NCBI GenBank assembly: GCA_964017045.1
Contig: OZ024795.1
Location: 27,566,366-27,630,365, forward strand
DNA length: 64,000 bases
From: Omphiscola glabra
Taxonomy: Eukaryota; Mollusca; Gastropoda; Lymnaeidae
Direction: 5' to 3'
In this document: in pieces, positions 38,801-49,741 of the stretch
Layout: each line of letters starts with the position of its first letter
Position numbering within the stretch: position 1 is the stretch's first letter
Program-made: the position numbers and the translations under genes
Notes under the pieces: model-generated
What the model was told of the DNA's origin: nothing
The model's input: only the letters and a program-made list of their open reading frames with translations
Databases searched by the model: none

Positions 38801-41800
38801 AGCTACATACTCATCTCCAGAATCCACCACACTGGTCACCATACCATCATGGAGTTGATGTACTATTGTCCTCGGGAAGGCAAACTTCTCCATTATTTTC
38901 CACAGGCCCATCTCTCTTTGCTGTGTCAAATGCCTTGGTCAGATCAACAAATGTGACGAACATGCCACTGTGTTGCTCTTGACATTTTGTTTCCTGGAGC
39001 TGGCGTGCTGCAAATATCGTGTCAGCTGTGCCCCATTCTGAATGGAACCCACATTGGTCTTCAGGGAGTGTAGTTGTAGTTGTAATCGTCACGCAGTATA
39101 ATATAGTTATCACACCGGACACAGAAATAGCTGGAAAGACTGGTCTAGTATAACAATAGAATCGCACCATGTGAATAACAACAGAATCGATTCCTGGGAA
39201 TGAATAGCATTAGACTTGGTCTTTGGACGTGTGACACAATGGGGTAGTGGTTGTTCAAAACAACATGCATCATATATGGGCAGACTCGGGTGAATCAGTG
39301 CAGCCATGGGTGTTAATCTTAATTAGGGAACTTTAACTTTGGTCAAGAGTTTAAACACCTGTTGGGAAAAATTTTAATAGTTTCACAAAGTTTAACTGCC
39401 AATGCGTGTCTATTGCTATGTGTCTAGTGGACCATATGTCTGCTTAGTGACAATACATATCTGTTGAAGTCAAGTGTTTATTGGTGTTATTATGTTATAT
39501 GTAGGTGTTATTATGTTTGTTGATGTCAAGTATCAATTGTTGTCATTTGTGTTTATAGGTGTCTTGTGTTTATTAGAGTCATACGCTTATTGGTGTCAAT
39601 TTTTGTGTTTTAGTTTGAATATTTCTTTAGTAACATCCAAACCCTAGCAACCATACACCTGTCTGAATTAGTGGTTACCTGGTTGTCATGCTTTACATCA
39701 GGGGTCTTAGCAACAACCCGAGACGCTGGCAAGTTGTAGCCGGGAAACATCATCTAAATAAAGTGGACCCTGGCCAGCAAACAGTGCAGGTAAGAATATT
39801 GGAATCTACATCACGCAAAGATGACTAAATCTGGATATTTTGCAGACATATGCTAACATTACCTGAAGGAGTTTTTATCATGTAAAAATCCCGGGATATT
39901 GCACCATTTGCAAGCTAGATTACGAGCAAGTAGAAAATAATTTTTTGTTCATTTTATTTTATACGTAAGCACAGGTAGGATATAAAGATATTATGTACAT
40001 TTAATTTATAATTACATTCATGTTTGTTTGTTGTGCTGATGAAGGCATTTGCCGCAACGTTTGAACTGTATTTTGTCTAATCATAACTAAAGCCTATCAT
40101 GTATTGTTCAATGTACACAAATAGCTTTTGTGACTCATTAATCTATCTGTATAGGATCTGTATAGGATCTGTATAGGATCTGTATAGGATCTGTATAGGA
40201 TCTGTATAGGATCTGTATAGGATCTGTATAGGATCTGTATAGGATCTGTATAGGATCTGTATAGGATCTGTATAGGATCTGTATAGGATCTGTATAGGAT
40301 CTGTATAGGATCTGTATAGGATCTGTATAGGATCTGTATAGGATCTGTATAGGATGTTTGGAAAAAAAATTGCTTTGTTATGATGAGGGAAAATATTTTT
40401 TAAAATATTATCATTATTCGGGACCAAAGTTAAGAAACAATGAAACATATTCCAGTTACATTCAAATTCCTTCATATAGATCATATAAACACCCTACATG
40501 TAACTTACACGTGATAAGAATTGTCTTAACGACGCTTCCATGTTAGAAACGAATAGGGTCTACTAAGCTAAGTTGTGTTTTAAATTCTCTTTTGTTTTCA
40601 TTGCTTTTGCTGTTGAAGGCAATCAGTCGAAATGTTTCGTGTGTTTTTTTCCCTTTCAAGTTTTCACTCTACCACGTGTTGAATCATTTGTATTGCTTCA
40701 GCCTGCACACAGTCCTTCCATATTTTACCATTTTTGTATGATAGGTTTTGAAGATTCTTACGCACGGAGATTACAACACCACCACGGTAGAGAATGACAT
40801 CGCCCTCCTCGTAATGGCACAACCACTGACGTTCTCGGATGTTATTCATCCGATCTGTCTTCCCACTGCCGAGCAAGGTGTGACCGCCGGGGAAGTTTGT
40901 CTCCTGGCCGGATGGGGCGCCACTAGGGGTAAGCTGGTCTTGAACCTGGGGGGGGGGGGGGATATTCTTGGAGTAGGCCTACTGGTCGGATGGGGCGCCA
41001 CTAGAGGTAAGCTGGTCTTAAACTTAGGGGGATATTCTTGGAGTAGGCCAACATGCCGGATGGGGCGCCACTAGAGGTAAGCTGGTCTTAAACTTAGGGG
41101 GATATTCTTGGAGTAGGCCAACATGCCGGATGGGACGCCACTTGAGGTGAGCTGGTCTTAAACTTTGGGGGATATTCTTGGAGTAGGCAAACATGCCGGA
41201 TGGGGCGCCACTAGAGGTAAGCTGAAGTAGGTGCATGTTTTTTTGTGTGTAATGTGTAGGCTATCGATACATTGGCATTTTATTCGCACATGCCCTCGCG
41301 GTCTCTTGTTATTGTTTGTCATGTGAAAAAAATAATAAATTACCTTGCTTCAAAATTTGTTTGAAAAAAAACAAAAAAACTTTATATAAAGTAACTCTCC
41401 TTTTTATTCGATGAAAAAAGATAAATTAACCCGTGAAGCTTTTTTCAAAAACCACAATTACTTCCCTTAATATTTCAGTTATTGCCATACATCGCCTTAA
41501 AAAAACACACGAGAAACAAAAAATCCTGAACATATCAGATAAAAATATAAGATATGTTAACTTATAGCTTTTGGATTGTGACATCATATTTTATACGTTC
41601 ATACAGTATGTATCTGCATCTACCATTTTAAAATTTACCAAAATTATTACGTGCAACACATTTTGTAATCAAATTGTCCCAACTCATTGAACATGTGGTG
41701 AAAATGACGACTCTTTAATTTATATTTATTATTCTTTGCTTCTCTCATACTGACATAAGGGGACATACAAATTTGCTTCCCTCATAATGACATACAAAAT

Positions 41801-44800
41801 TGCTTCCCCCATACTGACACAAGGTGACATACTGGACACTTGTCTTCCCATGTTTAGGCACAGCGAATGAGATGGTGCTGAATCAAGTTCTGTTGCCCAT
41901 CATACCGGATGATGTCTGTTCATTTGTAGAATGGTATGGGGACGACTTCATCGCAAACACCACATTCTGTGCAGGGTACGAGGAGGGCGGGAAAGATGCT
42001 TGCACGGTAAGCAGCGTGATATCGTTAGGGATATGCGACCGACATACGACCGACATACGACCGACATGCGACCGACATACGACCGACATGCGACCGACAT
42101 ACGAGTAAATGATGAAAGGCTTAAAGTATTAAACAGTTTCGCTTACCTTGGCCGCACACTGTACAAATCACAGCCATCAATGACGATGTTAACAGTAGAA
42201 TTTCAAGAGCCAGTGTAATCTACAGCAAAATGTCTGAGAATGTATGAACCAGGAGAGGTGTCAGTGCAACCTATGGAAAATTGTATGGGAATATATGAAC
42301 CAGGAGAGGTGTCAGTGCAACCTATGGAAAATTGTATGGGAATGTATGGACCAGGAGAGGTGTCAGTGCAACCTATGGCACAATGTTTGAGAATGTATGG
42401 ACCAGGAGAGGTGTCAGTGCAACCTATGGAAAATTGTATGGGAATGTATGGACCAGGAGAGGTGTCAGTGCAACCTATGGAAAATTGTATGGGAATGTAT
42501 GGACCAGGAGAGGTGTCAGTGCAACCTATGGCACAATGTTTGAGAATGTATGGACCAGGAGAGGTGTCAGTGCAACCTATGGAAAATTGTATGGGAATGT
42601 ATGGACCAGGAGAGGTGTCAGTGCAACCTATGGAAAATTGTATGGGAATGTATGGACCAGGAGAGGTGTCAGTGCAACCTATGGAAAATTGTATGGGAAT
42701 GTATGGACCAGGAGAGGTGTCAGTGCAACCTATGGAAAATTGTATGGGAATGTATGAACCAGGAGAGGTGTCAGTGAAACCTATGGCACAATGTTTGAGA
42801 ATGTATGGACCAGGAGAGGTGTCACCACAACAAAAACTAAAATAAAAGTCAACAAGGCTGTTGTACCCCCTAAGTTTCTCTAATCATTTGAAAGCTGGGC
42901 CACTTTCATACGACAAGTCTCAGACAAATCTTCAACATCAAATGGCAGGACAAGGTCTTAGACACCGAGGTACTGCACAGGCAAGTCTCCCCAGCATGAT
43001 AGATAGGGCTACTATTTATATAGACATGGGCGGGACAAGTTGTGAAAATACAAAACGATAGTTTGCCCCATAGGGGATTTTATGGCCAGCTTGGGCATGG
43101 GATGCGATTTGCTGGTAGACAGAAGAAACCTTTTAAAGACAACCTAAAAGCCCCAGTGAAAGAGTTCGATATAAGAAACCTTTCAAAGACAACCTAAAAG
43201 TCTCAGTGAAAGAGTTCGATAGAAGAAACCTTTCAAAGACAACCTAAAAGCCTCAGTGAAAGAGTTCGATAGAAGAAACCTTTCAAAGACAGCCTAAAAG
43301 TCTCAGTGAAAGAGTTCGATAGAAGAAACCTTTCAAAGACAACCTAAAAGCCTCAGGGAAAGAGTTCGATAGAAGAAACCTTTCAAAGACAACCTAAAAG
43401 CCTCAGTGAAAGAGTTCGATAGAAGAAACCTTTCAAAGACAGCCTAAAAGTCTCAGTGAAAGAGTTCGATAGAAGAAACCTTTCAAAGCCAACCTAAAAG
43501 CCTCAGTGAAAGATTTCGACAGAAGACACCTTTCAAAGACAACCTAAAAGCCTCAGTGAAAGAGTTCGACAGAAGAAACTTTTCAAAGCCAACCTAAAAG
43601 CCTCAGTGAAAGAGTTCGATAGAAGAAACCTTTCAAAGCCAACCTAAAAGCCTCAGTGAAAGAGTTCGATATAGACCCGGATACGTGGGAAGAATCGGCA
43701 AAGGATCGAGCCTCGCGGCGTTACTCAGTGCACAAAGGCTACATGAAAAACGAAGCCAACAGAGCAGCTGCTGCAGAGCATAAAGGCTACAAGAAAAACG
43801 AAGCCAACAGAGCAGCTGCTGCAGAGCACAAATTACTATTTTCAAAGGTCCGGGTTAATTCTGCACCTGAAGATATCCCATCCATCCAGGGACATTTCAG
43901 TGTTTTCAAAAGGGGGGGGGGTGGTTAAACCAAAACTTGGTCGGCTTGTTAAGTTGTTTATTACTGAAGACGCAAGAGTACATATCAATTTAAAATTAGA
44001 AATTGATAAGATTGTTAGGGATATATTAGTGGCTCTATCCAGTCAACTGTTATACTATTTTGCGGACCTTCTACGTAGGGTGATATATTTATGGACGTGT
44101 TAACGGTCCATTATATCTACATCCTCAAATCATTATGTCCACACGTCATTCATCATTAAATCGATACATTGCACCAACACACCCTCACATCTTCACACCT
44201 GGAATCCACATATGAAATTTAAGGCAACTGAAAGAGAAAACTTATGAATAGTTTAAATATCCATTGTCTACTGCTAACCGAATGACTTCTAATCTATGTC
44301 ATATTTAATTGCCTGTGTTGGCCTCTTAAAATATATATAATAATAATTGTTAAAAACCCCACACATTTACATTTATAATCTGCATGTGTGTGAATCAAAC
44401 AGAGTGAGTAAGTTTATACAACTTACTTCGATACTGAACATTGAAAGAAGGAACTCCAGCAGGAGGACTAAATATAGTTTTGATTCATTTTATTTATTAA
44501 CTTCAAGAAATATAATATCCCTGCTCTAATTAATGTCGCATAGCTGTCTAAGGCCAAAACATTCACTGATATAGTCTAAAGCAAAAAATTCAACATTCAC
44601 TAATATAGTGTCCATTCATTCTCTTACATAGACTCGATACATTCACTAACAAAGACTCCAAACATTCACTAACAAAGACTCCAGACATTCACTAACATAG
44701 CCTCCATACAATCACGCACAAAAACATGTATATGTCGTATCCAGGCCTAACTATCAGTGTGTTGAAAATGTAAAAGAAAGCACTCCGGTTGTTTATGCAT

Positions 44801-46416
44801 TTCCTATTATCTAACACTGACAGGGGGACAGTGGTGGACCACTTATTTGCAAGAGAGACGGGAAGTGGTTTGCCCAAGGTTAGTTTAAAGTACAAATTAT
44901 TATATATCTAAACTCACAGTTCATGGCTAAATTTATTTTTGAATTCTTCAATTTCAAGTATTTTATATTTTATGTCTCATGTTGATGGAACTTCAATGTA
45001 TTAATTATTTTACAAACACGTCTCAATTTTAGTTTGCTAGTTAGACATGTTGGGTTGTTACTTCTCTGACTGGACTCAATGTTAACGGATGAGCCATTCG
45101 TTATAACTGGCTAACGAGTCCATTTAAAAAAAAAATCGAAATCATCACAATTTCTCGACAATTCTTGACTCGTCGATCCTCAATAGAAACTCTGTCTCAA
45201 TAGCACCTGGTGGTTGACTCAAATTCTATCTCAATAGCACCTAGTGGTTGACTCAAATTCTGTCTCAATAGCACCTGGTGGTTGACTCAAATTCTGTCTC
45301 ATTAGTACCTGGTGGTTGACTCAAATTCTGTCTCAATAGCACCTGGTGTTTGACTCAAATTCTGTCTCAATAGCACCTGGTGTTTGACTCAAATTCTGTA
45401 TCAATAGCACCTGGTGTTTGACTCAAATTCTGTCTCAATAGCACCTGGTGTTTGACTCAAATTCTGTATCAATAGCACCTGGTGTTTGACTCAAATTCTG
45501 TCTCAATAGCACCTGGTGTTTGACTCAAATTCTGTCTCATTAGTACCTGGTGGTTGACTCAAATTCTGTCTCAATAGCACCTGGTGTTTGACTCAAATTC
45601 TGTATCAATAGCACCTGGTGTTTGACTCAAATTCTGTCTCAATAGCATCTAGGTGTTTGACTCAAATTCTGTATCAATAGCACCTGGTGTTTGAGGCAAA
45701 TTCTGTATCAATAGCACCTGGTGTTTGACTCAAATTCTGTATCAATAGCACCTGGTGTTGGAGGCAAATTCTATCTCAATAGCACCTGGTGTTTGAGGCA
45801 AATTCTGTCTCAATAGCGCCTGAGGTAAAATTATACTTCGGTAAATCTTTTTCCATTTTTCTACCTCAAATCCTTCGACGTTCGCTTACTGATGAAGTTA
45901 GCTAAGTTTCATTCAACAGTCATGACTAAATCACCTTTAGCGACTTACCGTCTCGGTTTCTGCATCTCTAGCGACGTACATTTTCAGTTTCTGTATATCT
46001 AGCGACTTATCTTTTCAGTTTCCTCATATCTAGCTACTTACCTTTTCAGTTTCCACAGCAGTTGACACTTCAGATCCTTCCGTTATTTCATTGAGGTAGT
46101 TCTTTGACAAAATAACTCCATTTATTAGCCAGTCACCCAAACATACATATAGTTATCTAGAATTTCATTCTTCAGTGCATCCCTTCCAATTTATTGTCCC
46201 CCCCCCCCTTTTATGCTTTAACTAACTCTTACATGTCTCCTCAGTTAAGTTTCGAGACATTTAATGAACTTCATATATCATGCAGGTATCTCCAGCTGGG
46301 GTTATGGCTGCGCTGAGTATAAATGGCCAGGGATCTACACAGATGTCACCAAATATGTTTCTTGGATCACTAGTGGAATGAAGGACAACAGTAATTGTGG
46401 GAATGTCATTGGTTGA
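32890..46416 (+). CDS. Secreted trypsin-like serine protease (S1 family, 8 exons)
   Basis: S1 endopeptidase predicted to cleave after Arg/Lys outside the cell. Exons: 32890-32956, 34121-34254, 35474-35559, 39711-39789, 40745-40928, 41858-42006, 44824-44878, 46286-46416; they join in phase to 885 nt, 294 residues. Residues 1-22 are basic then hydrophobic, a signal peptide encoded by exon 1. A propeptide with Cys34 and Cys41 leads to the activation site HR-IVGG (Arg52/Ile53). The triad is complete: His93 (SAAHC), Asp140 (NDIALL), Ser236 (GDSGGP). Asp230, six residues before the Ser, matches chymotrypsin Asp189 and predicts trypsin specificity. The propeptide Cys and the HPICLP Cys may keep a two-chain enzyme, as in many invertebrate proteases. 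There is no CUB, clip or other added domain. About 93 percent of the gene is intron, filled by minisatellites and LINE remnants. The orthologue is not recognised. Confidence 0.92.
32996..33574 (+). mobile_element. Internally deleted hAT transposon with perfect 8-bp target duplication
   Basis: Ends are CATGGGCGC at 32996-33004 and its exact inverse GCGCCCATG at 33566-33574, extending with mismatches to about 13 bp. The flanking 8-bp direct repeat CAGGTAGG (32988-32995 and 33575-33582) is perfect, as expected for hAT insertion. Inside, 33079-33361 on the plus strand encodes the C-terminal hAT dimerisation region ([20 protein letters not shown], about residues 18-37 of the open frame), but the catalytic core is absent. 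C-runs sit inside both ends. The element lies in intron 1 of the protease gene, 39 bp after exon 1. Confidence 0.9.
33079..33361 (+). pseudogene. hAT transposase C-terminal dimerisation domain remnant
   Basis: An open frame without an upstream transposase start carries the conserved hAT C-terminal signature: a hydrophobic [15 protein letters not shown] stretch followed by [20 protein letters not shown]. It continues to a stop at 33359-33361. The DDE catalytic region and N-terminal zinc finger are missing, so this cannot transpose the element. The frame is otherwise intact, suggesting a fairly young copy. Confidence 0.85.
34764..35330. repeat. 12-bp minisatellite, about 47 copies, in protease intron 2
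   Basis: Alternating units of CTATGCACTCAC and ACATGCACTCAC, decaying to ATATTCACTCAC at the right end. A 12-bp period with no stop in any forward frame leaves all three plus frames, and one minus frame, open for more than 130 codons. These are not genes. Confidence 0.96.
35556..37320. repeat. 18-bp minisatellite, about 95 copies, beginning at the exon 3 donor of the protease
   Basis: The left part (35560-35990) is built of CATCTCTTTACATAGTTA or CATCTCTTTACGTAGTTA. The right part (35990-37320) is built of CATCTCTTTAGGTAGGTC. The exon 3 end plus donor, CTTTAC|GTAGGTACATCT, matches the unit, so the array appears to have grown from the splice site. Larger duplicated blocks are visible, for example around 36600-36760 versus 36880-37010. 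Confidence 0.95.
37570..38290 (-). mobile_element. Possible decayed LINE 3' fragments
   Basis: On the minus strand, about 37715-37835 encodes [20 protein letters not shown], which resembles the KCLRxILGIRWQDxVPxTEVL motif after the LINE reverse transcriptase. The segment 38060-38185 shares the AAGGTTAACGAGTC block with 30035-30175. Both lie downstream (minus strand) of the RT remnant 38298-39075 and may belong to one rearranged insertion. Frames are broken throughout. Confidence 0.4.
38298..39075 (-). pseudogene. Non-LTR retrotransposon reverse transcriptase remnant (antisense in protease intron 3)
   Basis: Read on the minus strand from about 39070: [33 protein letters not shown] (palm motif A), then in another frame QLHDGM and [16 protein letters not shown] (motif B), then FADD at 38614-38603 (the YxDD-type active site), then [18 protein letters not shown]. 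Frameshifts separate these blocks, so no intact protein remains. A 16-bp minisatellite (about 6 copies of AGGCCGTAGTTGTCGC, 38455-38545) interrupts it where ACDNYGL should occur once. Confidence 0.85.
40036..40060 (+). ncRNA. Second hammerhead-like core motif
   Basis: CTGATGA is followed by AGGC-ATTT-GCC, which can pair as stem II, then GCAAC where an active hammerhead has GAAAC. Spacing matches the motif at 31053-31077. The conserved A-to-C change predicts loss of cleavage. It is probably a relic of a Penelope-like or other retroelement 3' region. Confidence 0.35.
40144..40356. repeat. 11-bp minisatellite, about 19 copies, in protease intron 4
   Basis: Perfect tandem units of ATCTGTATAGG run from 40144 to 40355. 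No divergence between copies is seen, so expansion is recent. Confidence 0.97.
40911..41225 (+). repeat. 70-78-bp tandem duplication containing the exon 5 end and splice donor
   Basis: The block GGATGGGGCGCCACTAG plus GTAAGCTGG occurs five times with starts near 40910, 40988, 41058, 41128 and 41198. The first copy holds the true 3' end of exon 5 (exon end 40928). The four later copies are intronic. Each keeps a GTAAGC donor, and three of the four read AGAG|GTAAGC. Spacing is 78 bp for the first step and 70 bp thereafter. Confidence 0.95.
42028..42104 (+). repeat. 11-bp tandem repeat after exon 6
   Basis: About seven copies of GCGACCGACAT or ACGACCGACAT start about 20 bp after the exon 6 donor at 42007 and run into the LINE remnant. 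Confidence 0.9.
42230..42835 (+). repeat. 51-bp minisatellite, about 11-12 copies, within LINE coding sequence
   Basis: The unit starts GTATGGACCAGGAGAGGTGT and ends TGTATGGGAAT. It is 51 bp, or 17 codons, so it preserves frame. In one frame it reads [17 protein letters not shown], which is the LINE motif before and after it. Two unit types are interspersed (GGAAAATTGTATGGG and GGCACAATGTTTGAG). Confidence 0.95.
43125..43680 (+). repeat. 50-bp minisatellite, about 11 copies, within LINE coding sequence
   Basis: The unit AGAAGAAACCTTTCAAAGAC, AACCTAAAAG, CCTCAGTGAAAGAGTTCGAT is 50 bp. The sequence corresponds to the LINE motif [16 protein letters not shown]. Because 50 is not a multiple of 3, each copy shifts frame. 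Confidence 0.95.
45185..45825. repeat. 34-bp minisatellite, about 19 copies, in protease intron 7
   Basis: The unit CTCAATAGCACCTGGTGTTT plus GACTCAAATTCTGT repeats with period 34. Variants are GGTGG for GGTGT, TATC for TCTC, and GAGGC for GACTC towards the right end. Confidence 0.95.
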
Positions 46417-46693
46417 TGTGACTGGTTGCAGAGATTTTGGTGGGTGGGGGGGTAGAGGGTTGTGAGACAAGAGCAATGTATAAAATGGTTAACACTGTTA
46501 GAAAATACCTCAGTTTCAACACATGAACATCGTATACTTTATCATCAACGTATTTTGTCCAAAGGGGTCCTTCATAAAGTACATCCGAAAAGAGGGGGGT
46601 GGGGGTTCGTTCCAAAGCGGACCGGGGGAGGATCTTGCGGATGTCGGCGAACCAGAGAGTTGTTGTTATCTGCTGTTTTAGACCCACTGTTAA

Positions 46694-46845
46694 TACGCTT
46701 AAAATTGTGGAGGTCCTCTATGACTGCATCTATTTAAATTGTGGAGGTCCTCTATGACTGCATCTATTTAAATTGTGGAGGTCCTCTATGATTGCATCTA
46801 TTTAAGTTGTGGAGGTCTTCTATGACTGCATCTATTTGTGGAATT
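46694..46845. repeat. 34-bp minisatellite, about 4 copies, downstream of the protease
   Basis: The unit AATTGTGGAGGTCCTCTATG plus ACTGCATCTATTTA is repeated about four times about 280 bp after the stop codon. It may lie in the 3' UTR. Confidence 0.92.
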
Positions 46846-46937
46846 GGGAAAATCAAAATTACAATCTTAAACCGCCAAGGAGGTGCTCAAACTACACAAG
46901 GGAGATCACTCTATATATTTGGTTTTTATTTATTTAT

Positions 46938-47308
46938 CAATGGACTACGATTAGTCACTTCCTTGTTTTGTCACGTGATATGAACAAGCCATTGGTAGGC
47001 TGTCTGCTACACATAACAGATAACAGCTGATCAGCCATTAACATTAATTTTAAAGCAAAATTTTTGTCTCCATCAGCGCTTCCCCAATGTTAATTAAAAA
47101 TTTTACTTTTCAAAATATTATTGAATACACATGTTTTTTAAATGACATTCATAAATGTGACAATAATTATGATTTAGTTATGATTAAAGGAAGAAAGTTG
47201 TTTGAAGAAAAATTTGTGTGCACTAGTGTGTTGCAGACAGCCTACGGAAGTCTTACTCGTTTTTACACGTATCACGTGACAAAACAATCAATAAATCGTA
47301 GTCCATTG
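46938..47308. mobile_element. Foldback/MITE-like element with long inverted arms
   Basis: The arm 46938-47012 is largely the reverse complement of 47228-47308. Matching blocks are CAATGGACTACGATT (46938-46952) with AATCGTAGTCCATTG (47294-47308), TGTTTTGTCACGTGATA with TATCACGTGACAAAACA, and GTAGGCTGTCTGC with GCAGACAGCCTAC. The spacer of about 215 bp is AT-rich and has no gene. A target-site duplication was not found, so element boundaries are approximate. Confidence 0.75.
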
Positions 47309-47959
47309 TGTAACAGGGCGAATTAGTGATTTTTGAACATTTTGTCTACTTCTCAGGTCTGGTTGACGTCAATAGAATTGATTCAGATTCATTTATATGC
47401 TTAAATCTAGTGAGTCTTAGCACTTTTTGAACTTTATTATAATTCCTGACATTTCATGGGCGTCCAAAACCAAGTGGGGTGGGTGGGGGGGGGGGGGTAA
47501 GCAGCACGAGGTACAAGTGTGGTGGAAATGATTGGTATTTTTTTAAAACAACCCCAAACAATGAAAGGTAACGTACTCTGAATGGCATGAATATAATACA
47601 GAATATCCAAATGTAAATATCCAGTTAGAACTTTACAAACCAATTGGGGTTGAGATGATAGCTCCATTTAATCCTGGGTCTAAAGCATCGCCAAAATCAA
47701 ATTAGCGGCAAAAACTCCTTAAGAAATATACATTATTCCTTTGTGACATAATCATTTACGCATGATTGACAACCTGGTCACACCCATTGTACCAGACATG
47801 GGTGAATCATGTTGAAAAGCAAATACCTTAGAAACTGACAAATATTATATTTCTGATTTTACTTTGCACTGAAAAATACTTTAACTTATTTCACATCACG
47901 ATCTAGTGTAAAAATGAAATAATGAACAGTCATAGAAATAAAAGATGTAAGAAATAGTT
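47309..47959. other. Intergenic DNA between convergent genes
   Basis: No coding exon or named repeat was recognised here. A G-run lies at 47481-47496. This separates the plus-strand protease from the minus-strand receptor-like gene, which converge. Confidence 0.5.
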
Positions 47960-49741
47960 CTTTTTATTTACAATAAATAATTTTATAAAATATAGTTATA
48001 ACATAATAGTTATAACATAATTGTGTTACAAAAATATGCAGTGCTGGTCATTGAGGGGTGGCAACACTAGACACTGACTGCGGGCAGTGAGGGAACTTTG
48101 ATATTATAGGTCACGGGGTGGGGGGGTGCCAGGGCTGGGAATGTAATCATGGCTATATGTAAAAAAAGGTAAATATTTGATCATTTCCGCTTGTGGCTGA
48201 CTTAATTTGTAGTTAGAATAGATGTTTATGATGTCTGAGATCAATTTTCCTTGAAAATATTTTCACAACCAGTAATTGAACCATTTTGATTTTTAAAAAC
48301 TAAATTATAACAAAAATGTTGAATACACCAAAGTCAAATTTCACTTGAAAATGTAAATAATTACAAAAATTTATTGTGGAGAAACCAAGTAGGCATTATT
48401 GAGACAAAAATTGGAGACATTGAGTTGTTTCCCTTGAATTTAAGTTTTAGGCAAGAAATCCTAAAATTGGATTTTAAAATAGTATGTACTTTATATTGCA
48501 AGAATGTCAGATATTAAAAGATTGGATTATTCTCTTAATTTTGGCATTGTTTATAAACTAACTGATTTAATGAAATGAATGAAAACACTGGATGTTTGTT
48601 GTGCAAAGTTTTTCATTTTATAACGATTTTCCTTTATGGCTCCAAATATTGTTTGTGTGAGTAGTTAGAACAGCTAGAAACAGTGTAACATCTTGAGGCA
48701 CTTTATGGCTACCTTGGAATAATGAAAGAAATGTCACTTGACATCAACAAAGTGTTTATGTATGTTTGGTTTTTTATTGATAGGAATTAAAATAATTATA
48801 AACTCCAAGCTATTTCAATTCCATTTAACATATTTATCTCATAAATTGTTTTGACACATTACTTGTATAGTGTAAAATAGCATGATAAAGAACTCAATGT
48901 TATTTTTTATTGTTTAGTTATTTGAATTTAACCGATATATTTGTGGGAATGCAAAAAGGCTTTACATGGTATTTAATTTTGTAACAGCATGTAAAAGAAT
49001 TAACACAAGAAGCTCACAGAACAATAGAATATTTCCATCTGGCTAGGGTTATAATTTTCTTAATCAATATTTAGTTAAATTGGATAAATATTGTACCAAG
49101 CTTTAAAACAAAATGTGTTTTAAAAATGAATTGCTTTAAACAATTTTGGCATGTAACAATATTTAGCTAGATATTTGTACTATTAATGGCACACAGTAAA
49201 TCATATAAATCTAAGTATAATCCTCTTGTTTAAACATTTGGCACTACTTCCGATTGTGACAAACTTAAGGGAAGTAACAAGAAAAATACATTTTTAAAAT
49301 CACTGAATTTTCCCATTTGTTCCAGGAGACAATTTCTATTTTTTTTAAAAATGTCCAGTTGTAATTATTTTGTTTATACAAAATCTTGAAGTAACTTAGC
49401 AAATAAAACAATATTAATAGTATAAATTACATTTTTCATCTTATTTAATCAATTTGACATTAATGAACTTATGACAGCCGTATAATATAAATAAATGAAT
49501 GACTTTAAGTATAAAAAAGCATATTCATATCATGTTTATGTACAGCATATTTAAATGTTTGATTTCTAACAAAAAAAAAAAAATTTAAGAAAGGTCATAT
49601 GCCTCAGCCATCATCACATATTCATAATTTATAAAATGTTTTAAAAATGAAAGAAAAAAATAATTTTATATTCAATGATTATTCTTTTTTTTAATCTAAT
49701 GAAACATTTACTGCGGTTCACCAAGCACAACCACTTGTGAC
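47960..49741 (-). other. Probable 3' UTR of the receptor-like gene
   Basis: AT-rich sequence without coding frames lies between the minus-strand stop codon and a cluster of poly(A)-signal candidates. The furthest is TTTATT at 47963-47968, which is AATAAA on the minus strand; others are near 48368, 48773 and 48905. The true end is not determinable from sequence alone. Confidence 0.4.

Larger units (their letters stand above)
42099..43900 (+). pseudogene. Non-LTR retrotransposon C-terminal remnant, expanded by two internal minisatellites
   Basis: Conserved blocks lie in order on the plus strand: [95 protein letters not shown] and [13 protein letters not shown]. This is the post-RT region of a LINE ORF2. 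Frameshifts and stops separate the blocks, and two tandem arrays (42230-42835, 43125-43680) interrupt them. It is inserted in sense orientation in protease intron 6. The clade was not assigned. Confidence 0.85.

Noticed and set aside
40748..41074. 108-codon frame reading through exon 5 into the repeated donors
   Set aside because: The part up to 40928 is exon 5. The continuation is intronic repeat unless the 78-nt alternative donor is used, which is reported as a finding rather than annotated.
42240..42845. A 201-codon frame of 17-residue repeats
   Set aside because: It is the 51-bp array inside a LINE remnant, read in a frame other than that of the LINE motif. Flanking LINE motifs are broken.
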